Assembly: GCF_005502275.1 (NCBI RefSeq)
Contig: NZ_SWLZ01000032.1
Coordinates: forward strand, 1 to 44,425
Reading direction: 5' to 3'
From: Robertmurraya siralis
GTDB taxonomy: Bacteria > Bacillota > Bacilli > Bacillales > Cytobacillaceae
DNA: 44,425 nt
This document shows, in pieces, positions 28,295 to 36,780 of the stretch. The position numbers and the translations under genes are program-made. The notes below the pieces were generated by a model. It did no database searches. It was not told the DNA's origin and saw only the letters and a program-made list of their open reading frames with translations. Position 1 is the first letter of the stretch. Each line of letters begins with the position of its first letter.

Positions 28295-30679
28295 CTAGTT
28301 GCGTAACGGCTTTCCTTTAAGAAGCATATGCTGCATGCGCTGCTGGGATTTTGGTTCTGTAACAAGACTTAAGAAAGCCTCCCTTTCTAGATCCAGCAAG
28401 TACTGTTCATCAACTTCTGTACCATATGGAACCTTTCCACCTGCGATAACATAGGCAAGTTTCTTGGCAATCTTCATATCATGTTCAGAAATATAACCAG
28501 AATAGAACATATTTTGCGCACCCAGCAGCAGTGTTGCATAACCAGGCTCCCCTACAACAGGGACTTTTTTACGAATTGGAGGTGTGTAGCCTTGCTCATG
28601 AAGGGCAAGAACAACTTGCTTGGCGTCATAAATTAAGTGATCGCCATTAACACTGATGCCATCAGCTTTGTTTAAGAAATTAAGTTCACGAGCCTCTTCT
28701 CCAGAAGTTGAAACCTTTGCCATTGCAATTGTCTCAAAAACAGCGTTCGCCACTTTTTGCAAATCAAAGTCGACACCATTTGGCAAGCTGTTCAAATGCT
28801 TCAAGTAAAGCTCTTTATTTCCGCCGCCTCCCGGAATAAGACCCACTCCGGCTTCAACAAGACCCATATAGGTTTCGGAGGAAGCTTGAATATGAGCCGT
28901 AGGCAAGCAAACCTCCGCACCTCCACCGAGTGTCATTCCAAATGGAGCAGCTACAACCGGTTTGCGGCTATACTTAATTTTTAAGCTTGCCTGTTGAAAA
29001 TGTCTTACGACCATATCTAATTCGAATACGTCGTCTTGTGCTTCCATCAAAATCATCGCCAGATTGGCACCGACGCAGAAATTTTTCCCTTGATTACCAA
29101 TAACAAGACCTTTATAATTTTTTTCTACTTCGTCAATCGCAAAATTAATCATCTGTAAAATATCTAAACCAATTGCATTGCTTTTGGAGTGGAATTCTAG
29201 CAATGCTACCCCATCACCGATATCAATTAAGCTTGCACCGCTATTCTTTTTGATAACCCCTTTTTGTTTCTTCATTTTTGCTAGATTGATAACTTTTGGA
29301 TTTTCTTCTACTAATTTATACTCACCATTTTCGTAAACATACAAATGGCCTTGTTCATCCTCTTTGTAGAATGAGGTAAACCCTTGAGCAAGCATGTCTT
29401 TTACCCAAGCTGGAACTGCTATACCCTGCTCTTCCATTTTTTGCACGGATTTTTCAACACCAATTGCATCCCATGCTTCAAATGGTCCTTGCTGCCAGCC
29501 AAAGCCCCATTTCATGGCTCGATCGATCGCCACAATGTCGTCTGCTATATGTCCCAGTAAGTCTGCGGAATAAACAAACACAGGACTAAAAATATTCCAT
29601 AATAATTCTCCAGCTCGATCATCCGCAAATACAAGCGTTTTCATTTTATTGTTTAAACCTTTTGCCTGCTTCGCCATCTCAATCGAAGGTGCCTCTAGTT
29701 TTTTACGAGGTCCATACTCAAGGGAAGTAGGATCGATTTCAAGAATTTCTTTCCCTTTTTTCAAGAAAAAGCCTTGGCCTGACTTACTTCCAAGCCAGCC
29801 TTTTTCAATCATTTTCTGTAGAAATGGCGGCACCTCGAACACTTCTTTTTCCGCGTCCTCAACTTGGTCATATACATTTCGTGCCACATGAGCAAATGTA
29901 TCAAGTCCAACTACATCAAGAGTTCTAAACGTGGCGCTCTTCGCTCTGCCAATAAGCGGCCCAGTAACAGAGTCCACTTCACCGACACTATAGCCACGAT
30001 TTAACATTTCACGAACTGTAATAAGCAAACCATATGTTCCGATTCGATTGGCAATAAAATTTGGGGTGTCCTTTGCTTCTACTACACCTTTACCAAGAAC
30101 ATCCTCACCAAACGTTTTCATGAATGAAAGTACTTCTTTTTCAGTATGCTTCGTTGGAATGACTTCCAAGAGCTTTAAATAACGTGGAGGGTTGAAAAAA
30201 TGGGTTCCGAGAAAATGCTTTTGAAAATCCTCCGAACGTCCTTCAGCCATCGCTTCCACCGAAATTCCCGAAGTGTTTGAACTTACAATGCTTCCCTGCT
30301 TGCGGTATTTATCAACCTTTTCAAAGATTTGCTGTTTAATGGTGAGATTCTCTACAACGACTTCAATGATCCAATCGACGTCACTCAATCGTTGTAGATC
30401 GTCCTCAAAATTCCCCGCTTCAATTAAGGCAAGATTCTTCTTGGAAGTTAGAGGTGCTGGTTTTTGCTTTAAAAGCTTTTGGAGTGCCGTTTCGCTGATG
30501 CGATTGCGCACCCTTTTATCATCTAGCGTAAAGCCTTGCGCTTTTTCTGCGTCCGTTAGTTCTCGAGGCACAATATCAAGCAATAATGTGGGGATTCCAA
30601 TATTCGCTAGGTGAGCGGCAATCCCAGAACCCATCACACCAGATCCAAGAACAGCAGCTTTTTTAATTTGTTGAATCAA
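28295..30679 (-). CDS. fadN: 3-hydroxyacyl-CoA dehydrogenase / enoyl-CoA hydratase FadN
   Basis: A 794-aa two-domain beta-oxidation enzyme. The N-terminal NAD-binding motif is GSGVMGSGIAAHLA (about residues 12-25), followed by 3HCDH domains (SNTSGISVEAMAEGR, THFFNPPRYLKLLE, KDTPNFIANRIGTYG). The C-terminal crotonase part contains GLVIGNQGKNFCVGANLAM and GLVEAGVGLIPGGGGNKEL. The start is set at TTG 30677-30679, eight bases after GGAGG. An upstream in-frame ATG (30721) is rejected because its codons are the FadR operator. First gene of the operon. Confidence 0.95.
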   Translation of the reverse strand: MIQQIKKAAVLGSGVMGSGIAAHLANIGIPTLLLDIVPRELTDAEKAQGFTLDDKRVRNRISETALQKLLKQKPAPLTSKKNLALIEAGNFEDDLQRLSDVDWIIEVVVENLTIKQQIFEKVDKYRKQGSIVSSNTSGISVEAMAEGRSEDFQKHFLGTHFFNPPRYLKLLEVIPTKHTEKEVLSFMKTFGEDVLGKGVVEAKDTPNFIANRIGTYGLLITVREMLNRGYSVGEVDSVTGPLIGRAKSATFRTLDVVGLDTFAHVARNVYDQVEDAEKEVFEVPPFLQKMIEKGWLGSKSGQGFFLKKGKEILEIDPTSLEYGPRKKLEAPSIEMAKQAKGLNNKMKTLVFADDRAGELLWNIFSPVFVYSADLLGHIADDIVAIDRAMKWGFGWQQGPFEAWDAIGVEKSVQKMEEQGIAVPAWVKDMLAQGFTSFYKEDEQGHLYVYENGEYKLVEENPKVINLAKMKKQKGVIKKNSGASLIDIGDGVALLEFHSKSNAIGLDILQMINFAIDEVEKNYKGLVIGNQGKNFCVGANLAMILMEAQDDVFELDMVVRHFQQASLKIKYSRKPVVAAPFGMTLGGGAEVCLPTAHIQASSETYMGLVEAGVGLIPGGGGNKELYLKHLNSLPNGVDFDLQKVANAVFETIAMAKVSTSGEEARELNFLNKADGISVNGDHLIYDAKQVVLALHEQGYTPPIRKKVPVVGEPGYATLLLGAQNMFYSGYISEHDMKIAKKLAYVIAGGKVPYGTEVDEQYLLDLEREAFLSLVTEPKSQQRMQHMLLKGKPLRN

Positions 30680-30702
30680 TTCCATCTCCTCCTTCAAGTC
30701 CT

Positions 30703-30720
30703 TGAATGAATACTCATTCA
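30703..30720. promoter_or_regulatory. FadR (TetR-family) operator of fadNAE
   Basis: TGAATGAATACTCATTCA, an 18-bp near-perfect palindrome matching the Bacillus FadR consensus TGAATGA-N4-TCATTCA. It lies 24 bases upstream of the fadN start. Long-chain acyl-CoA relieves FadR repression in this family. A clear promoter was not resolved in the A+T-rich DNA beyond it. Confidence 0.92.
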
Positions 30721-30721
30721 T

Positions 30722-31007
30722 TTTTTAACTAAAAAAAATATTGCTGAATTAAGGAAAGTGAAACTCGTATGCAAAAGCAACTATGAATTTACTTTTTTAA
30801 ACGATGTTGATACTAAGAGGTATCCCTTCTGCTTTTACATAGAAATAGCCAGCATAAAGTGGTATCTGTTACTATCATCATAAAATATTTGTACTCTTTC
30901 CGCAATAATTAGATGCGTAATTTTTAAATTTTTTCGAAAGTTTGCTTTTTATAATTTTATGATTAACGGGCATGTTAACATTGAATTCTATTTGTGGAGG
31001 TGTTTAT
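30722..31007. other. Divergent intergenic region fadN / yuzL
   Basis: 286 bases of A+T-rich DNA that must hold both promoters. TATAAT near 30950 and a palindrome ATGTTAACAT (30972-30981) are seen on the yuzL side; no pair of boxes is strong enough to call. Confidence 0.4.
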
Positions 31008-31139
31008 ATGGCAAAACGGAAAAATAATCCATCAAAGGCCGGAGTCAGTGCAGCCAGCGTTCAAGGAAATGCAGGACCAGGCTCTGAGATGGGCGACAAG
31101 GATAAGAAGAACAGTCAAAATAATCAATTTAAAAGATAA
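31008..31139 (+). CDS. yuzL: YuzL family small protein
   Basis: A 43-aa basic hydrophilic protein starting MAKRKNNPSKAGVSAASVQG with a Lys/Asn/Gln-rich tail. The motif NPSKAGVSAASVxGNAGP defines the YuzL family of Bacillaceae, whose function is unknown; composition resembles small spore proteins. ATG at 31008 follows GGAGGTG by six bases. Another plus-strand frame over the same bases (from 30994) is a shadow. Its place beside fadN agrees with B. subtilis. Confidence 0.88.
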   Translation: MAKRKNNPSKAGVSAASVQGNAGPGSEMGDKDKKNSQNNQFKR

Positions 31140-31197
31140 ATCGTTTGCTCAACAATTCTGTTTAACCAAGCACATGAAAAAAATTTTACTGATTTTG

Positions 31198-31252
31198 TTG
31201 ACATTCTCTTTAAATGGCATTATTATAAAGATATAGTTGATAATGATTATCA
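31198..31252 (+). promoter_or_regulatory. Strong promoter with a perfect Fur box
   Basis: TTGACA (31198-31203), 17-base spacer, TATTAT (31221-31226). The Fur box TGATAATGATTATCA (31238-31252) is a perfect 7-1-7 inverted repeat placed at about +5, where Fur would block initiation when iron is sufficient. Confidence 0.9.
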
Positions 31253-31395
31253 TTACCAACTGTAGGAACGGCATTGACTGTGCCTTTTCATAGCGAGTAC
31301 CTTTCCTAATCATAGATGTTAGGCTCAATTTACCCCCTCAACTTAAATTGGGCCCCCCTTCGTTTAAAAAGTCCGTATTTTTACGGACTTTTTTA
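31233..31395 (+). ncRNA. fsrA: Fur-controlled small RNA, FsrA-like
   Basis: The promoter above leads into about 160 bases with no reading frame worth calling, ending in a strong terminator. Two C-rich single-stranded stretches, TACCCCCTCAAC (about 31331-31342) and GGGCCCCCCTTCG, precede the terminator. This matches the plan of FsrA, the Fur-repressed iron-sparing RNA of Bacillus, which pairs with ribosome binding sites through C-rich patches. The 5' end is inferred; the RNA would be longer than the known one unless it starts further down. Symbol by analogy. Confidence 0.7.
31366..31393 (+). terminator. Terminator of the FsrA-like RNA
   Basis: AAAAAGTCCGTA (31366-31377) pairs with TACGGACTTTTT (31382-31393), followed by TATTTTA. 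Nearly the same hairpin recurs at 31783-31804. Confidence 0.92.
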
Positions 31396-31423
31396 TTTTA
31401 AAATATAGATGAAACACCAATGT

Positions 31424-31470
31424 GGTTAGATTTCCACTCCGGGTGGACGCTTTTTCGCGGGCGGGGTCGA
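31424..31470. repeat. Truncated, inverted copy of the GC-rich dispersed repeat
   Basis: GATTTCCACTCCGGGTGGAC, GCTTTTTCGCGGGCGGGG resembles the reverse complement of the block in the copy at 31645-31700. It lies between AAACACCA (31412) and TGGTGTTT (31488-31495), which can pair around it. Confidence 0.5.
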
Positions 31471-31526
31471 GTCGTTTTATTTAAAATGGTGTTTTTATAA
31501 TAATACATTTTTAGGATTCGTTGCTT

Positions 31527-31560
31527 AACTTTGACTCTAAATAAATTTTGAGTCAAAGTT
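31527..31560. repeat. Long inverted repeat
   Basis: AACTTTGACTC (31527-31537) pairs with GAGTCAAAGTT (31550-31560) across 12 bases. No T run follows, so it is not a clear terminator. It immediately precedes the dispersed repeat. Confidence 0.65.
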
Positions 31561-31569
31561 TTAAGAATA

Positions 31570-31775
31570 TAACTGCGGATTGGAGCGAAAGGCGCTTGAC
31601 TCCTGGGGGATTAGCGGGACAGGTGAGACCCCACAGGAGCATCAGCGACGAGGAGGCTCACCGCCCGCCCCCCGGAAAGCAAGCGCCCGAAGCGGAAATC
31701 AGCCTTTTTCCCACCATTCCTAAACGAAAAAATAACAAAAGGTAACGAGAAAGGCTTCTCACTACCTTTTGTCGA
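31570..31775. repeat. GC-rich dispersed repeat, longer copy
   Basis: Starts near CTGCGGATTGGAGCGAAAGG, with GGGATTAGCGGGACAGGTGA, then GAGGAGGCTCACCGCC and GGAAATCAGC. It ends in a hairpin ACAAAAGGTA (31735-31744) against TACCTTTTGT (31763-31772), then TCGACA. The core and the TCGACA end match 24780-24932; the hairpin sequence is different. The overlapping reading frames are repeat artefacts. Confidence 0.8.
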
Positions 31776-31782
31776 CAATATG

Positions 31783-31808
31783 AAGTCCGTATTTTTACGG
31801 ACTTTTTT
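31783..31808 (+). terminator. Second copy of the GTCCGTA terminator hairpin
   Basis: AAGTCCGTA (31783-31791) pairs with TACGGACTT (31796-31804), followed by TTTTC. It is almost identical to the hairpin at 31366-31393, but no gene ends just before it. Confidence 0.75.
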
Positions 31809-31883
31809 CATATTCTCTTCGGATAATGCTACCAAATCAGGAAACAATAACTTCATATCCTTATTCTTAGGAGAATGCATTCT

Positions 31884-33365
31884 ATGAAAAGTCCACTTTT
31901 GAAAAAAAATCAAAAAATGCAAGAGCTTGTAAAGATTCTAAAAAAATCAAATGACTTTAAACATGTACAGTACATGAATGAGCAAACAGAAGAACATTTT
32001 TCATTAATGTTTATGTCTACAATGGTGGAGGAAAAAATCATTCATGAAAGTATTCTTCCATTTCTATTAGAAGGAAATTTTCACCGTTTAGAGGATGTTA
32101 AAAAAATAGTTCCGCTTGAAGAGATTGAGTTTTCTGAAGATCCATTAGAAATAGAAAAAAAGCTCTTTAATGGTTTTGTCGTTCTGTTACTTGAAAAAGA
32201 AAAGAATAACTACTGTTTTTTAGGAGCTCACAAAGAAGTCGGCAGAACCATTGGTGTACCGGAAGTTGAATTCAGTGTTATTGGGCCAAAAGAATCCTTT
32301 GTTGAATCGATCGAACAAAATTTGAATTTAGTAAGAAAAAGAATTCCGGTAAAGGATCTCATCATCGAGGAACAAACGATCGGCAAATACTCTAAAACAA
32401 AAGTCGCCATACTCTATTTAGAAAATATGGCGAATACGGAGAATGTTAACACCGTACGGCAGCGCCTTCAGGAAATTGAGTTTGATCAGATCACCGATAG
32501 CTCCTATATCATTCAAATAATATCGGATAATCAAAATTCACCTTTTCCGCAACTTCTAGATACGGAAAGGCCCGATCGGGTCTCATCCAGCATTATTGAA
32601 GGGAAGGTTGCCATCATCGTCGATGGATCACCACATGTACTTATTGGCCCAACTACATTAGTCGAGTTTTTCAGTTCTTTCGAAGACTATTTCCTAAACT
32701 GGCTCATTTCTTCATTCTTTCGATTGATTCGTTTTTTTGCGGTAATGTTCTCCATACTAGTAACACCGGTTTATGTTGCTACTTTAAGCTATCATTACGA
32801 ATTAATTCCTAGAGATCTTTTAAATGCCCTTGTAGCTTCACGAATGGCGATTCCCTTTCCCCCCATTCTGGAAGCGCTCTTTCTTGAACTTACAATCGAA
32901 TTGCTTAGAGAGGCTGGAGCCAGGCTTCCAACAAAAGTTGGCCAAACAATCGGTATTGTTGGAGGAATTGTCATTGGAACTGCAAGTGTTGAAGCGGGGC
33001 TTACAAGTAATGTGTTGCTCATCATTATTGCACTAGCTGCTTTGGCTTCCTTTACAACTCCCGTTTATCGTATTGGTAACACCATTCGTTTACTGCGCTT
33101 CCCATTTTTATTTTTTGCTGAACTATGGGGCTTTCTAGGCATCGTCCTGAGTTTTTGTATTTTATTGATTCATTTAAGCCGACTAACCTCTTTAGGCAGA
33201 CCATACCTTGAACCGTTATATCCACCAAGAAGAGTTGATTTTAAAGATGCCTTAATTCGATTATCTTTTAAACACCAAACGAAAAGGCCATTGTTTTTAA
33301 ATTCTAAAAAACCTGAACGCATAAGTGCGAAAAAAGCAAAAGAAAAAAAAGATATTGATGAATAG
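31884..33365 (+). CDS. Spore germinant receptor A subunit (GerAA family)
   Basis: A 493-aa inner-spore-membrane protein. The N-terminal approximately 240 residues are hydrophilic, followed by a membrane half with 4-6 helices (about residues 280-430; VMFSILVTPVYVATLSYHYE, then VGGIVIGTASVEAGLTSNVL) and a Lys-rich tail. SRMAIPFPPILEALFLELTI and REAGARLPTKVGQTIGIVGG are diagnostic of the GerA family. The ATG at 31884 is placed 10 bases after AGGAGA; the ATG at 31875 would lie against it. First of a three-gene operon. Confidence 0.93.
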   Translation: MKSPLLKKNQKMQELVKILKKSNDFKHVQYMNEQTEEHFSLMFMSTMVEEKIIHESILPFLLEGNFHRLEDVKKIVPLEEIEFSEDPLEIEKKLFNGFVVLLLEKEKNNYCFLGAHKEVGRTIGVPEVEFSVIGPKESFVESIEQNLNLVRKRIPVKDLIIEEQTIGKYSKTKVAILYLENMANTENVNTVRQRLQEIEFDQITDSSYIIQIISDNQNSPFPQLLDTERPDRVSSSIIEGKVAIIVDGSPHVLIGPTTLVEFFSSFEDYFLNWLISSFFRLIRFFAVMFSILVTPVYVATLSYHYELIPRDLLNALVASRMAIPFPPILEALFLELTIELLREAGARLPTKVGQTIGIVGGIVIGTASVEAGLTSNVLLIIIALAALASFTTPVYRIGNTIRLLRFPFLFFAELWGFLGIVLSFCILLIHLSRLTSLGRPYLEPLYPPRRVDFKDALIRLSFKHQTKRPLFLNSKKPERISAKKAKEKKDIDE

Positions 33366-33376
33366 GGGGCTTCCTT

Positions 33377-34465
33377 ATGAGCATGAGCATTCCTGAAAAC
33401 AAAAAAGTGTCGCCCTTTCTCGTATTTTTTATCATTAATACTATGCAGTTCGGTATCGGGGTTCTCGGCTTTCAACGAATTATCGCCAAATATGCCGGTT
33501 ACGATGGATGGATTTCCGTCATTATAACTGGCATAGGAATCCATATTTTACTTTGGATGATGTATAAAATGCTCAAAATCGTTGACGGAGATATTGTTTC
33601 TATTCACAGCTTTGTGTTTGGGAAGACAATAGGTAAAATACTGAGTGCTTTTTTTATCATTTATTTTTGTCTGCTAACTGTCATGGTTTTGAGAACATAT
33701 ATTGAGATTGTACAAGTATGGATGTTTCCGACATTAGAAACCTTTTGGTTTGCACTAGTATTTTTAGCAGTAGTAGTCTATGCCAATTTCGGAGGATTCA
33801 GAACGATAACAGGAATTGCCTTTTTTAGCATTGTTCTCCCTTCTTACATTCTGGCAATATTTCTGTTTACAATTCCCTATTCAGAATTCGATAATATGCT
33901 CCCTATTTTTGAGCATTCGATTAAAGATATTCTTACTGCTAGCAAAAATATGTCTTTAACTGTTATTGGTTTTGAAACACTACTTGTTTTTTACCCTTTC
34001 ATAAAAGAGCCTGAAAAATCAAAAAAATGGGGTCATTTAGCCATTTTATACACTACTTTTCTTTGTCTTTATTTAACGGTTTTAACCTTTGCATACTTTC
34101 CGGAGAAGCAGCTGCAACTCAATATATGGCCAACTTTGACAATGTGGAAAATCATTGCAATGCCCTTTGTAGAACGTTTTGAATATATCGGTATTGCAAA
34201 CTGGTGCTTAGTTATTCTTCCAAATGCTTGTATATCTTTATGGTGTGCTAGCCATATAGCCAAAAGATTGTTTTCATTTACTGTAAGGAAAACTGTACCA
34301 ATTTTAGCGCTTCTTTGTCTAATAGGCACAAGCCTTTTATTTACGAGAACTCAAATCAATTTTCTCAGCGATCTCGTTAGTAATGTCGGTTTTTATCTTA
34401 CTTTTGGTTATATTCCATTGCTTTTTATTTCCACTTTAATTGCAAAGAAGGTGAAAAAGAAATGA
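33377..34465 (+). CDS. Spore germinant receptor B subunit (GerAB family)
   Basis: A 362-aa membrane protein with about ten helices. It belongs to the GerAB/APC transporter superfamily and in other receptors binds the germinant amino acid. N-terminal MQFGIGVLGFQRIIAKYAGY is the family signature. ATG at 33377 follows GGGGG, 11 bases after the A gene. The last four bases overlap the C gene (ATGA). The germinant cannot be told from sequence. Confidence 0.92.
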   Translation: MSMSIPENKKVSPFLVFFIINTMQFGIGVLGFQRIIAKYAGYDGWISVIITGIGIHILLWMMYKMLKIVDGDIVSIHSFVFGKTIGKILSAFFIIYFCLLTVMVLRTYIEIVQVWMFPTLETFWFALVFLAVVVYANFGGFRTITGIAFFSIVLPSYILAIFLFTIPYSEFDNMLPIFEHSIKDILTASKNMSLTVIGFETLLVFYPFIKEPEKSKKWGHLAILYTTFLCLYLTVLTFAYFPEKQLQLNIWPTLTMWKIIAMPFVERFEYIGIANWCLVILPNACISLWCASHIAKRLFSFTVRKTVPILALLCLIGTSLLFTRTQINFLSDLVSNVGFYLTFGYIPLLFISTLIAKKVKKK

Positions 34466-35550
34466 AGTCAATCTATACAGCAATTTCCATTTTGTGCATT
34501 TATCTTCTCCTAACAGGCTGTGTTAAAAAAGAAATATTGGATGAAATCTATTTAATAGAATCAATTGGATTTGATCACTCTAAAGAAAAATCTAATAAAG
34601 GAATGATTGTTGGAACGATTTTATATCCTATTTATCAGCCTGATCAACCACCTAAAAATAAAACATTAACTGCTGAGGCACATATTAAAAAATCAGTACT
34701 GCAAGAAATTCAGCTCCAGTCTGCCAACCCAATTGTCACAGGAAGTATGGAGATCGTCCTGTTTTCGAAAGAATTGGCAACAAATGAAGGAGTACTTGAA
34801 CTAATTGATCCCTTCCAAAGAGACCCTGCGGTTGGATCTGGACTTTATTTAGCAGTAGTAGATGGTGAAGCAAAAGAACTAATGGAAGGAAATTACGGGA
34901 TCAGAGGGAATGCTACCTACTTTTCAAATTTAATTGAAAATAACATAAAGAATGAAGATCTGCCAAAAACTAACCTTCACAAATTTCTCTTTTCGTACTA
35001 TCAAAAAGGGCAGACCCCATTCATGCCACAACTTAAGCGTATTTCAAAAGAAAAGGTTCTCTTAAATGGGATTTGTTTTTTTAAACACGGAAAAATCGTT
35101 CACACCATCTCACCGCAGGAAATGTTCTTCTTTAGACTTCTTGTTGACAAATATAGCAACGGTTTACACAGAGTCAAAATCGATGAAGGCGAAGCAGCCA
35201 TACGAAGCATTCGTTCAGTTCATCGGTTCAAATTAACGAATCGTTTTCCAAAGGAAGTCACTGTCCAAATAAAGGTGCATGGAATCATTAATGAATATAC
35301 AGGGACAAAAGTAACACCAAAAGTAATTGACTCATTACAAAAAGAATTCGAAAAAGAAATTGATGAAGAATGTAAAAAATTAATAGAATCTTTTAAAGAA
35401 AATAAAATTGATCCTATCGGTTTTGGACATTTCATGAAAACACAAATACGAAACTTTGACCTAACTGATTGGACAGACAGTCAATTTCAGAATTTGATTG
35501 TTAAGTTAGAGCCTGATGTCACTATTGCTGAAGCAGGTGTCATTGAATAA
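34462..35550 (+). CDS. Spore germinant receptor C subunit, lipoprotein (GerAC family)
   Basis: A 362-aa Ger(x)C lipoprotein. The signal peptide ends LLLTGC with lipidated Cys20. EILDEIYLIESIGFDHSKEK opens the first domain, and the C-terminal domain contains the RFPKEVTVQIKVHGIINEYT block and ends DVTIAEAGVIE. It is needed for receptor assembly at the spore inner membrane. Start ATG 34462 within the GerAB stop. The operon is expected to be expressed in the forespore, but no convincing sigma-G promoter was found. Confidence 0.92.
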   Translation: MKSIYTAISILCIYLLLTGCVKKEILDEIYLIESIGFDHSKEKSNKGMIVGTILYPIYQPDQPPKNKTLTAEAHIKKSVLQEIQLQSANPIVTGSMEIVLFSKELATNEGVLELIDPFQRDPAVGSGLYLAVVDGEAKELMEGNYGIRGNATYFSNLIENNIKNEDLPKTNLHKFLFSYYQKGQTPFMPQLKRISKEKVLLNGICFFKHGKIVHTISPQEMFFFRLLVDKYSNGLHRVKIDEGEAAIRSIRSVHRFKLTNRFPKEVTVQIKVHGIINEYTGTKVTPKVIDSLQKEFEKEIDEECKKLIESFKENKIDPIGFGHFMKTQIRNFDLTDWTDSQFQNLIVKLEPDVTIAEAGVIE

Positions 35551-35555
35551 CAATG

Positions 35556-35590
35556 AAAAGTCCAATTCACAAATCATGAATTGGACTTTT
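35556..35590. terminator. Bidirectional terminator between the ger operon and the SEDS gene
   Basis: AAAAGTCCAATTC (35556-35568) pairs with GAATTGGACTTTT (35578-35590). T runs on both strands fit convergent genes ending at 35550 (plus) and 35614 (minus). Confidence 0.9.
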
Positions 35591-35613
35591 CTATTTCTGT
35601 ATAACCGATCCTT

Positions 35614-36780
35614 TTATTCGGAAAACATATACTTTTTATAGTGATAGCGAATGGAGAAAATTAAACTAAGGGCAAGCATATTCCCCATTAAGGAGCTGCC
35701 TCCATAACTTATAAATGGAAGGGGAATTCCTGTAATCGGAAGGATCCCAATCGTCATACCAATATTTTGAAAAACATGAAACGTAATCATACTTATTACA
35801 CCAACACAAATATAAGTATAAAAAGGATTTTTTGTTTCCATTCCCACTCTTGTTATATGATAAATAAGGAGGAAAAATAAACTCACAAGAAGACTCGCTC
35901 CAACGAAACCATATTCCTCTCCCACTACACTAAAGATAAAGTCTGTATGACTTTCAGGCAAATATACTTCCCTTGTGCCAAAGCCTTTCCCGCTTGTTTG
36001 TCCAGACCCAATGGCAAGGAGAGACCTTGTTAATTGATAGCCAGAAGTACTGGAGTAATTATAAGGGTCAAGCCATGAATAAATACGGCCAAATTGATAT
36101 TGTTTTACTCCTAAGTATTTCTCCAAAATTTCAGGTTTTACTAGAACAAAATAAAAAATGATGGAAACAAGTGAAGCACCGAAAGCAAAAATAGGCATAA
36201 GGATTTTCCAAGTGATGCCGGAAATAAAAATCATTCCTAGCATAATTGCAATTAAAACGAGGGCTGTTCCAAGGTCGGGCTGCTTCATAACAAGCAGCAA
36301 AGGCGCAGCTGTCACAATGCCGATTTTTATCAATAACCAACCATCACTTTTTATTGTTTTAAATTGATTTTTCTCATGATGATCTGAGATAAGTTTTGCT
36401 AAAGCCAAAATCAGAAATACCTTTACAAATTCAGATGGTTGTAAAGAGCCGATCCCCGGTGCCCTGAACCAACTTTTCGCTCCATTAATCACGGGTGCAA
36501 TGCTGCTTGGAGCGACAAGCAGAAATCCAAGAAGAAGGAGCCCCAGTCCATAAAAGTACCAGGAAAGCTTTTTTAACTGGTCTGAATCAAAGGCAATCAT
36601 CACGGCAATGATAACCGCCCCAATTCCGTACCAAACAATTTGTTTTAAGAGAAAGTTCTCTCCATATTGTCCTGTCGATTGAGCACTGTAAATCGCAATA
36701 CAGCTTGCGATGAATAATAAAAATAAAATAAAAACAAGATTAAAATCAAACCTGGATGTCGAATTTTTCTCAGTCGTCAT
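35614..36780 (-). CDS. SEDS-family peptidoglycan glycosyltransferase (RodA/FtsW/SpoVE)
   Basis: A 388-aa membrane protein with about ten helices. SEDS signatures are GAKSWFRAPGIGSLQPSEFV, MKQPDLGTALVLI, PESHTDFIFSVVGEEYGFVG (the Asp is the essential residue in SEDS enzymes) and GIPLPFISYGGSSLMGNML. These proteins polymerise lipid II together with a class-B PBP. RodA-like features dominate, but no PBP or divisome gene is beside it, so it may be an extra paralogue. ATG at 36778-36780 with AAGGGAG upstream. Monocistronic. Confidence 0.9.
   Translation of the reverse strand: MTTEKNSTSRFDFNLVFILFLLFIASCIAIYSAQSTGQYGENFLLKQIVWYGIGAVIIAVMIAFDSDQLKKLSWYFYGLGLLLLGFLLVAPSSIAPVINGAKSWFRAPGIGSLQPSEFVKVFLILALAKLISDHHEKNQFKTIKSDGWLLIKIGIVTAAPLLLVMKQPDLGTALVLIAIMLGMIFISGITWKILMPIFAFGASLVSIIFYFVLVKPEILEKYLGVKQYQFGRIYSWLDPYNYSSTSGYQLTRSLLAIGSGQTSGKGFGTREVYLPESHTDFIFSVVGEEYGFVGASLLVSLFFLLIYHITRVGMETKNPFYTYICVGVISMITFHVFQNIGMTIGILPITGIPLPFISYGGSSLMGNMLALSLIFSIRYHYKKYMFSE

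Noticed and set aside
30994-31236. 80-aa plus-strand frame
   Set aside because: It overlaps yuzL in another frame and runs into the Fur-box promoter; yuzL has the ribosome site and family match.
31801-31883. Sigma-G promoter for the germinant receptor operon
   Set aside because: CATATTC and CATATCC could serve as -10 elements but neither has a matching -35 at the right distance.
31548-31922. Frames on both strands over the GC-rich repeat
   Set aside because: Repeat-derived composition; the minus-strand one overlaps the start of the germinant receptor gene.
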